In this document: piece after piece, positions 55,854-64,000 of the stretch
Layout: every line of letters starts with the position of its first letter
Numbering within the stretch: the stretch's first letter is position 1
Assembly (NCBI RefSeq): GCF_028583425.1
Contig: NC_072801.1
Coordinates: 66,867,766-66,931,765 of the forward strand
Direction of reading: 5' to 3'
Origin: Eublepharis macularius
Taxonomy: Eukaryota; Chordata; Lepidosauria; Squamata; Eublepharidae
Length of the DNA: 64,000 nucleotides
Translations under genes and position numbers: made by a program
Notes under the pieces: model-generated
Database searches by the model: none
What the model was told of the DNA's origin: nothing
The model's input: only the letters and a program-made list of their open reading frames with translations

Positions 55854-57720
55854 TGTACTTCAGCAAAGGGGAACTCTTTTATCACCTGCTCAGATTGGTG
55901 TCTTTGCTGTGAACAGAGACAGTGCTTCACTCACGCTTGAGCTTTCTTCCAATAGTCATACTTCGAATTTACATAGAATCTCTGAGTGTCCAAAACAATT
56001 TTCTTTCGCAGCCCTTACGGTCAGGGCTGTCAAGAGGGGAGAACTGGGGCACCAAATTTCAGGAAGTCGGTACCACCCTGGGAGGAAGAGGTCTGAGGGA
56101 CTAAGCAAGGTGCCAAATGTCAAAAATAGCAAAATATATGTCTTAATCGAGCCTCTTGCATGCCTGGGTGTGATGCCAACCAAAGGTACTTTTTTCAGGA
56201 AGGAGGAGTCCATAACGGTTGGCAGCAGCCTTACTTACAATAGTCCTGCTAAGGAGTTCATAGAAACACAAGAAGAGCCCTCCTGGATCAGACTGGAAAG
56301 AGCTCCCACTCTCCTAGCTTTCCTAAAACGATGCAAACCTATTCAGGAGGGCTTTTTATACAGCTAATAGGGCTGTGTTGTAAGAAATGGTTCAGAGAGA
56401 AGCTTTGGTAAATGGACAGGGACTGTAGACTGTACTACTGGATACTGTCTGTCTGTTGCTGGAAGCATGCCCCTCCTGGATAGTTTCTGTGTCATTTAAT
56501 ACGTCGTGTCAAATTGCGTGTGTTTTGTTTCAGCTCTGTATTCAGTTTTCAGCTTGTTTTCAAATTCCTCCAATCCACAGCCTATTGTATTGTTTATTGA
56601 ATGTCCCAGCTATTGATCATATTGACTTGCACTGTGTAATCCATCTTGAATCTCAGTGAGAAAGGCGGACTATAAACAACATCAAGTAAAAAAAAAGTAG
56701 TGGTCTATCTAGTTCAGCATCCCGCCCCACTCAGTGGCTAACCAGTTACTCTGGAGGTCCAACTACAGGGTATAAAGGCTGAGGCCTTCTCCTAATGTTG
56801 CCGCCTGGCCCTGATATTCAGAGGTTTGCTGCTTCAGTGTGGACATTCCCTTTAGTTACAGCTAGTCGCTGCTGATAGACCTATCCTCCATGAATCTGTC
56901 TTAACGGCCTTTTAAAGTTATGTATGCCTGTGACATAGGCCAACATGCTTTTTTAGTGTTATTTGAAAAAAGAAGAATGCAAAGAATAAAGAAGAAACCT
57001 ATTTTGGGGGGAGATCAGCGGTATTGTGTAAATTTGTGGTAAATTGGTGGAGAGATCAGACAACTGTGGCTTGACTGAGAGTGGAAATATACGTTATGAA
57101 GTATCTGAGGATGCTCAATTGAACCTCATTTCATATGTCCTCCCTCCAACTCATTTGATCCACGTGAGCACATTCACACATTTGATACCAGTTCCTCCTT
57201 GACTGCTAAAAGTATCCCATTTATTGTGAGGTACAAGTGTTTGTGATTTTTCCCTTCTGATAACAATGTGGTTTGAAACTGATGCACGCTAATGGATTAC
57301 ATTTCTATAAAGATACAGTTCTGGCTATGCCTTTCTTTGCTACCCCTGTAGGTAATATTTGACAAAGAAATTCTCCGTTTTGAACTGCCAAAATGCCAGT
57401 TTCCTTCACCTCTCATATCCATTAATTGAAATGCAGATTTTGACACTTTCTCACACTTTGCATAAATGCAAATCGTCAAGTCACCGGAGCCTACAGTACT
57501 TGTTCTTGCCGTGAAAACAGAGCTTAATTGGCGCTCTTCCCTCTTGACTCACTTGCGGATGCAATCACACAAAGGGAGCTCCTGTGAAAGTGGCAGCATG
57601 CATGTGCACTGAACAAGACACAGCCTGCACGTGAATTGAGGACCACACATAAAATCTTGCACTTGAGCGACCCCAGGGACTTAATAATGTGTATTTCCGC
57701 TCTAAGGCTGTCTAAGTGAA
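55854..57720. other. KLHL33 3' flank with repeat tails
   Basis: The KLHL33 poly(A) site is not certain: no AATAAA occurs soon after the stop codon, and the first clear one is at 56985-56990. 56520-56690 is a LINE/SINE-like 3' tail (TCTCAGTGAGAAAGGCGGAC, then an A run). 57000-57700 shows no recognisable feature. Confidence 0.5.
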
Positions 57721-57724
57721 TTCA

Positions 57725-57910
57725 TATGTATGTATGTGCTGTCAAGTCACAACTGACTTATGGAGACCCCAGCAAGGGTCTTTCAAGACAAGTGAGAAGC
57801 AGAGGTGGTTTGCCAACAACTTCCTCAGCAGAGTCTTCCTTGGTGGTCGCTCACCCAAGTACCGACCCTGCTTAGCTTCTGAGATCTGACGAGATCGGGC
57901 AAGACCACTC
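57725..57910 (-). mobile_element. 5S-rRNA-derived SINE with BovB-like tail, minus orientation
   Basis: The reverse complement carries TCTCGTCAGATCTCAGAAGC, TAAGCAGGGTCGGTACTTGGG and, distally, the BovB-like tail with ATAAGTCAGTTGTGACTTGAC. Confidence 0.82.
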
Positions 57911-57937
57911 CTCCTCCTGTCCCGGCTGAATTTATAG

Positions 57938-58345
57938 AATCATAAGGTTGGAAGGGATCCCCCAGGGTCATCTAGTCCAACCCCTGCACAGTGCAGGGAA
58001 TTCACAACTACCTCCCCCCACACCCCCAGTGACCCCTGTTCCATGCCCAGAAGATGGCAGAACACCATCAGGATCCCTAGCAAAACTGGCCTGGGGAAAA
58101 TTCCTGGCCCCAAAATGGCGATTGGCATTACCCTGGGTGTGTAAGAAGGGACCACAAGAACCAAGCACTGATGTAACCCTTCCTGCCCTCCCTCTCATGA
58201 TCTGACCAGGTTCACAGAATCAGCATTGCTGTCAGATGGCCATCTAGGCTCTGCTTAAAAACCTCCGAAGAAGGAGAGCCCACCATCTCCTGAAGAAGCC
58301 TGTTCCACTGAGCAACTGAGGCAAAATTCAAGCTTTTTGATTCAC
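57938..58345 (-). mobile_element. CR1 LINE 3' end, minus orientation
   Basis: TAGAATCATAAGGTTGGAAGG, GGTCATCTAGTCCAACCCC at the left are the inverse of a CR1 terminus. AGGCTCTGCTTAAAAACCTCC further in matches 49360-49778. Confidence 0.93.
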
Positions 58346-58660
58346 CTCTCTTAAGCTGCTACGCTACACAAGCTCTCGCAATATACCGCAATCTGTAACA
58401 GAACAGCGCTGCAAGGGAGTAATTGTGTAACCGTCATCTGTCATGGCCCATTCACACAGCAAAATGTTGCTTCTTGCAGCAGTCATCAAGCAATGGCCAC
58501 ACATATGCAAACCAGATGTGTCTTCCATTCACAAGGGTTCATCAAGTAGAAAAAGAGTTAAAAGCTTTTTCCATCACTGTATTTCCACTACTGGCAAAAG
58601 GGTCACTCGTCTTTCCTGCTTTTCTGTCATGCTTATGGTAGCTTGTGAATGGAGGTCAGT

Positions 58661-58939
58661 CAGGAGGGCTTTTTTTCTGGGAAAAGAGGTGGTGGAACTC
58701 AGGACCGCACAATGACATCACTTTGGGTTAGCTGGAACAACGGGGGAGTTTTTTAAAGTTTAAATCGCCCTCGGCAAAAATGGTCACATGGCCGGTGGCC
58801 CCACCCCCTGATCTCCAGACAGAGGGGAGTTTAGATTGGCCTCCAGGCTGCTGAGCAGCTCCAAGAGCAATCTAAACTCCCCTCTGTCTGGAGATCAGGG
58901 GGCAGGGCCACCGGCCATGTGACCATTTTCAAGAGGTGC
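58661..58939. mobile_element. hAT-like palindromic MITE, family A, copy 6, truncated
   Basis: The left end AGGGCTTTTTTTCTGGG and the central hairpin are present. The right terminus (GGAACTCC ... AAAAGCCCTG) is missing after AAGAGGTGCG. Confidence 0.8.
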
Positions 58940-59419
58940 GGTACTAAACAGGATTTAAACAGAAATGATGCTTTTCTCATCCAATGCAGCGTGATACTAG
59001 TTTGACACAATATGTAGATTATATTATCACCAGTTCCAGTAATTGTGGATGCACACTATCCTCCTGTTGCACACTTCTGAGTTTTGCAAAGAAACATCAC
59101 AGAATTGCATGGGAATTTAAGTCCAATACTGTCCCACTATTCCAATCATACTTTTTTCATAGTCCCCTTTGCGTGCTTGTATGTAATCTATGTAAGTTTA
59201 GTTTGATATTACAGAATCTATTTTGATGTGATTTGTTTTCTTTCTCTGTTGTGAACTAATAAATGAATGCTTTTGTCAGAGCAGAAAGGTGGAATGGGAA
59301 GTAAACTAATCACCTCTCTATCTCCTCTCTTCATGAAATGTGTTTCCAGAACCTGATACCCCAATCCATGTACAAAACGGATGTTTCAAATAAATGTTTC
59401 AAATGTCTTAAATGAATGA

Positions 59420-59544
59420 AGTGAGCTGTGACTCACGAAAGCTCATACCCTCCCACAAATTTTGTTCAGTCTTATAGGTGCTACTGGATGCTTGCTCTTT
59501 TCTACTGCTATAGACAGACTAAAGCCGCTACCCATATTGACCTA
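59420..59544 (+). mobile_element. Hammerhead-core repeat with 14-bp target duplication
   Basis: TCTTAAATGAATGA is duplicated exactly (59406-59419, 59545-59558). Body AGTGAGCTGTGACTCACGAA, AGCTCATACCC, AGGTGCTACTGGATGC. Confidence 0.88.
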
Positions 59545-59574
59545 TCTTAAATGAATGAGGGAACGAACGCTGCG

Positions 59575-59675
59575 TTTTTAAACTTTCGTTTTAATTCATG
59601 ATTGTTCTGTTAAGCCGCCTGGAGTTCCTGCAAAGGAGAAAGGCGGCTAAGACACGGTTAAAATAAATACATAAA
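59575..59675 (+). mobile_element. LINE 3' tail (L2/CR1-like)
   Basis: GTTAAGCCGCCTGGAGTTCC, AAAGGCGGCTAAGACACGG and ATAAATACATAAAA. Confidence 0.6.
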
Positions 59676-59718
59676 ACTTGTAGCACAACTCTCTGCAGGA
59701 AGTAAATCTGCCTAAGAT

Positions 59719-59920
59719 CCAGAGAAGTTAGCCGTGTAGTGGCAAAATAGTAAAGAGTCCAGTAGCACCTTTCAGACTAACGAACTTTATTGTAGCGTAA
59801 GCTTTCGAGAACCACAGCTCTCTTAGTCAGATGCATCTGAGGAAGAGAGCTGTGGTTCTCGAAAGCTTACGCTACAATGAAGTTGGTTAGTTTTAAAGGT
59901 GCTACTGGACTCTTTACTAT
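59719..59920. mobile_element. Palindromic hammerhead-core repeat with 12-bp target duplication
   Basis: Two inverted copies (about 90-bp arms) meet at CAGATGCATCTGAGG near 59834. Each arm reads GAGAGCTGTGGTTCTCGAAA, GCTTACGCTACAAT, AGGTGCTACTGGACTCTTTAC. TCTGCCTAAGAT is duplicated exactly (59707-59718, 59921-59932). Confidence 0.9.
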
Positions 59921-59929
59921 TCTGCCTAA

Positions 59930-60360
59930 GATGGCACGGTGTGTTCGTTCTGCCAATCTGCTGCGTTACGGACTCGGAGGCCTCCCCCGTTGCAAAGGTT
60001 TGGAGCGGCACGGTTTCCGATCAGCACGTTGGACGCCTGGATTCCTTCCCCGTCTCTTTCAGCAACTCTTCGCTGGAATGGGTTAAAGCAATCGGCTAGC
60101 GGGAGAGGAGGCGCCTGCCTCCCGGGAAAGCCAGCCAGGAGCCGCCCCTTGGAGGCAGAGGCCAGCTGTGGGCGGTGCCGGTGCCGGAGCTGAGCCTTTG
60201 CTTCCGCGTCCGGGAATTGCGTAAAGTTCCCCCTTGAAGCGCCTGTAGGTGAGCTCCATTGTCGCCATAGGGATGCGTGTAGCGAGCTGAACCCTTTCAC
60301 CCCTTTAGGGTGGGCCTTTGCAAGGGCTGGGGATTGTGCGGGTTGTTGCCGTTGTAGGTG
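59930..60360 (+). promoter_or_regulatory. CpG-rich promoter-like block, candidate TEP1 promoter and first exon
   Basis: Many CpGs occur in sequence without TATA or window-repeated motifs (GCGTTACGGACTCGGAGGCC, GGGCGGTGCCGGTGCCGGAG). A consensus donor GTAG|GTGAGC at 60248/60249 on + fits a first exon. In human, TEP1 follows KLHL33 in the same direction. No TEP1 coding sequence is visible up to 64000, so the assignment is positional only. Confidence 0.45.
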
Positions 60361-60614
60361 GGGCAATCCGGAACGATCCTTTAGCTGCTTGCACCTTTGG
60401 GAAAAAGAAAGCGCTTCCTGGTTGGAAGGAAGAGATCGGGAGTCAGCGGAGGTGGGGGACCCACGCGAAAGGATAGTCCCTGTGAAACCCCCCTTCCCGC
60501 CCGGCCCTGAATTGGTGCCCGGAAAGAAATTAATGGTGCGTCTTTTGGGACATGTTGTGTACACGTGAAAGGTACCATCTGGGGGGGGGGGGAGGCTGCC
60601 CTGGCCAGGTAGGT

Positions 60615-60810
60615 GTCCAGCCTCCAGGCGGTGGCTGGAGATCTCCCGGAATTACAACTGATCTCCAGGCCGCAGAGCTTAGTCCCCCTGGAGAAAGTGG
60701 CTGTTTTGGAGGGTGAACTCCATGACATTATACCCTGCTGAGATCTCTCCGCTCCCCAAACTGCACTCTCTCCAGGCTCCACACCCAACATCTCCAGGGA
60801 TTTCCCTTTT
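60615..60810. mobile_element. MITE, TAGGGTTGCCA family
   Basis: GTCCAGCCTCCAGGCGGTGG, ATTACAACTGATCTCCAGG and CATGACATTATACCCTGCTG. Confidence 0.7.
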
Positions 60811-63288
60811 GCTCTACCTGATCTTTTTTCCTAGACTAAAAGGAAATCATCATTATGCTAAATAAACAAACCCATAAAATAAATTAATAAAAATAAACAT
60901 GAGCAAAAGGAATCAAGTAAAACAAAATAATTATTATTTGCAGATGACTGCACAGCACCCAGCTCTTAAAAACAGAGTTGTGGTTGGCCAAACTGCCTGG
61001 AGCAGGCAAAACGAAATCTCCTGCCCTTTTAATAGAGGCTTAATGGGTTTTATTTGCCAGCTCGTGTTATTGATCTGCCTGCTACAGCATCAAGGCTGTA
61101 TTAAAGAGACAGGACATTTTCCTCCCAATCTGTTGGCAATCTACCCATCTACTTTTAGAGGAGAAGTTTTCTCTTTTGCAGTGAAGCCTCTCTTGTTAGC
61201 ACTCAACTTTGCCCCTTGTCTGTTTGGGGATTTCTTCAGCAGAGTCCCTGAGGTGGTGCACAGATAAAAATTAATAGGTGGAACGATGCAAACTGAAGCT
61301 GAAAATCAGCCTACAGTAATTTATTAAATTGGTGCATCTGAAAAAAGAGAGAACGCAACACAAGAAAAAGGGAATTGATAGTAAGGGGGAAAAATTACAA
61401 GGCAGTAGATTTTGAGTCAACAGTTGGAGAAAATTCCCATTGGCGACAGCTCTTCAATAGTGGACCATGCTGTCTCAGGAGGTACTGGACTGGCGGTCTT
61501 TGCGACTGAATGACCATCTGTTGGGGATGTTGTAGCTATGTATCCTTGCACTGTGTAAAGGGTTAGACTGGACAACCCCTTCCAAGTCCACACCCGTTTA
61601 GCTGCATTTCCACCACGCTATATTATTTAAAATCCATAGTTCTGCAGAGCACAGTGGTTTTTGGAGGGTATTCTTAAATTTCTTTGACGATGCTGCCCTT
61701 CTCTTAGACCCTAGTTCTAAGTATGTTTACTGAGCAGAATATTCCACAGATTCCTATGCACCTTATATTAAAAAATCCACAACCCCCCAAACTAAATGCC
61801 CACAAAAGAGCATTGCCTTTAACAAGTCACCACCATTCACTTACTCCACTTTCTGTGGTGCCTTGGTCCACCTGTGGTGCGGTGGATCGGGCTTTATGAT
61901 CTGCTTAGGCCAGCATCTTGTTTCTCATTGTGGGCTGCTAGAGGATCTAGAAGGTCCCTACACAGGACACAGAGACTAGTGCCTCCCCTCCACCTATTGC
62001 TATCCTCTGCAACTGGCATTCTGAGGTATACTGCTTCTGAAAAGGGAGGTTCCATTTAGCTGTTTTGCCTCACCTAATAGCTGTTGACAGACCTGCCCTC
62101 CATGAATTTAATCCCCTTTTAAATTTCAGCAGCGGTTCCTAAATTCTGTAGCAACGAGTTCCACTAGTTAATTATGCATTGTGTAAAGAAGTACTTTCCC
62201 CCTTGAGTGCTAGCAGTTTGACAGCAGGGGGGGAAGGTCATTTTTTTTCTTCGTACTGCACACTGTTTCATCACCTCTATCTTGCTTGCACTCCGTTTTT
62301 GTTGGTTTTTTTTGCGTAAACTGAAAAGCCCCACGCCGTCACTTTTTCTTGCAAGGAAGGGAACTCAATCCCTCGCTCATTTGGTTACTTTTTTCTCTGC
62401 ATGGCTTGGCCAACCCTGTATGGTGCAAGAGCACTCTTAAGTTATGGCAGCCATATTTGCACCCATGGCATCTCTCTAGAGACATTAAGCACAGCTAGCT
62501 ATTGATCCTGTGGATTGGCATCGAGGTGTTCTTTTGCCTACCCCGTTATTACCTACTTCCTTGGATTAAATGTACGAATTGTATCGGAGTAATTATATTG
62601 GATTAAATATATTAATTTGTTTGTAAACTAATGCTCTTTTCCCTGAAATGCTTTGTTGGGGCCGAGGCAGAGAGGGAAATGACACAGCCCTCCTTGGCAG
62701 ATGCCTCACCAAAACGAAATGTGCCCATTTAAGGGAAGGTCTTGCCACACCTTAGAGTCAACGATCACAAATTAATCAGGATGCTAATCAGGCACTATGA
62801 AGAACATTGTGAACCGAATGAGGAGAGGTTGTGCAAGGCTGTGTGGCCCAGGAGGTGTCTGGACCACAAGAGAAACTGTTTGGCTTCCAAATGTGGGACC
62901 TCACTACAGGATGGAAGCCTGTCAGGACCTAGATTCTGGCATTGTTTTGACTCTCATTTTTTAAATATTAGAAATAAAATTGAAAATCAAGCTTGCCCTT
63001 GAGGCAAATGTGTATTTGTTGTGAACTGTAGGGGAATTCACCCTTCCATTGTACATTAATGTGAGGGTGTATTTTAGTTCTGGAGAATAACGACAACTTC
63101 CCTTGCTGCTCTGAATGCTGAGTTTGTTGGCAAGATGAAGGTGGTTCTTTTGAGCCGTGAACCTGAGTCTTGATTCACACATGCAAGAGACTGACATGGC
63201 AAAGACCTGAGGTGGTAGAATGGCCCGTACCCAGTACTGATAGAAGGTTCCACACCACACATTATTTTACGCACCTCTAACATGTCCC
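60811..63288. other. Gene-free stretch
   Basis: No coding exon, RNA gene or repeat family recurring in the window could be supported here. Short frames (60899-61267, 62742-63002) have no recognisable domain. Confidence 0.45.
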
Positions 63289-63347
63289 CTCTGAGGGCCA
63301 AACTACAAGTGACGAATGACACAGGTTGGACACTTGTCAGTTTCCCT
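63289..63347. mobile_element. Fragment of the CAAACTACAAGTG palindromic MITE
   Basis: GGGCCAAACTACAAGTGACG and GACACTTGTCAGTTTCCCTCA match 17882-17930; cut off by the L1-type tail. Confidence 0.75.
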
Positions 63348-64000
63348 CATTTTTTTTTTTATTTTTTATTTTTCATAGCTACAAAACACTACACAAAACT
63401 ATCACAAGGAAAGGGGAGAGGGAAGGGACAAAGGGGGGGTGGAAAAAGAAAAGGGGGGGAATGAACTACAAACACTAAACACTACACTTCAATGTTTCCC
63501 TTCATACTGTCAATACAAAAATAGCTCCATAAAATAATGATGGAGTGGTTAATCATACAGAGAATAAACATTTCAAATTCTGGTTAAATTTTCCTCCCCC
63601 TTCTAGGTCCCGGACGCAATTCTCTCTGTGCAACTGCTGTTGCGATGCTCTCCTCCTCCCCCCCCCCTCCGGCTCCTCCTTTTCTTCGTTCTTGGTGCAG
63701 CAGAGTTCTGGGTTTTTATTCTCAAAATCCTTTAGTTGATCTTCTGATAATATCTTATAGGCCTGATCTTTATATCTGAACCATATTCCTTCCGGGAATA
63801 ACCATTTGTACTTTATTCCATGGTCCCTCAGAAGTGCTACAAACTTTTTATATTTAAAACGCCGTTTCCGGACTAGAAATGGAACGTCCTTCAAAATCTT
63901 GACTTTCAAACCCATAAAGTCCAAATCCGCATTGTATGAGTTATATAGGATGGTGTCCCGAATCTTTTTAGATGAAAAGTCAATAATGATCTCACGAGGC
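63348..64000 (-). mobile_element. L1-type element: ORF1 end joined directly to a 3' UTR and poly(A) (half-L1-like)
   Basis: On the minus strand an open frame runs from the window edge to 63553. It contains LKVKILKDVPFLVRKRRF and LRDHGIKYKWLFPEGIWFRY, the C-terminal domain of L1 ORF1 protein, the RNA-binding chaperone. Only about 200 bases follow before the A-rich tail (plus-strand T run at 63348-63380), so ORF2 is absent. This is the layout of HAL1-like elements, or of an internal deletion. Confidence 0.75.

Noticed and set aside
59719-59920. A functional canonical hammerhead ribozyme
   Set aside because: The block order is right, but one extra base separates CTGANGA from stem II and stem I pairing is poor. 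I report it only as hammerhead-like.
59926-60564. 212-codon minus-strand frame
   Set aside because: It runs through a CpG-rich promoter-like block; composition favours open frames and no domain is visible.

Overview
This window is vertebrate nuclear DNA, most likely from a squamate reptile (lizard or snake). It holds multi-exon genes with GT-AG introns and a dense mix of CR1, L2-like, BovB and L1-type LINEs, tRNA- and 5S-rRNA-derived SINEs, hAT-like MITEs and solo LTRs. I cannot name the species. All gene models come from reading splice sites, frame continuity and remembered family sequences; no alignment was run.

Layout, left to right. (1) Positions 424-463 are the terminal coding exon of OSGEP (+), with its poly(A) signal at 581-586; an LTR end at 1-293 lies in its last intron. 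(2) Positions 1392-29077 (-) are a complete 26-exon cation-chloride cotransporter gene of the thiazide-sensitive NCC type. All exon phases join into a 1016-residue open frame. It lies between OSGEP and KLHL33 rather than beside HERPUD1/NUP93, so it is best read as NCC2 (SLC12A10), the NCC paralogue absent from humans. (3) Positions 29078-46832 form a 17.8-kb gene-free spacer between two divergent genes, packed with repeats. (4) Positions 46851-55853 (+) are KLHL33 in four exons, encoding two tandem BTB domains, BACK and kelch repeats. (5) Positions 59930-60360 form a CpG-rich promoter-like block with a splice donor on the + strand. By human gene order (OSGEP-KLHL33-TEP1) this is the expected place for the TEP1 promoter. 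(6) The right edge holds the ORF1 end of an L1-type element that appears to lack ORF2.

The genes are not a functional operon; their adjacency is conserved vertebrate synteny. OSGEP modifies tRNA (t6A), the cotransporter moves Na+ and Cl- across epithelial membranes, and KLHL33 is probably a cullin-3 adaptor.

The most unusual material is in the repeats. One family of short, often palindromic insertions has 11-15 bp target duplications and a hammerhead-like core. Two MITE families have 8-bp target duplications, and one of them repeatedly inserts into its own copies. There is also a 480-bp inverted repeat just upstream of KLHL33.
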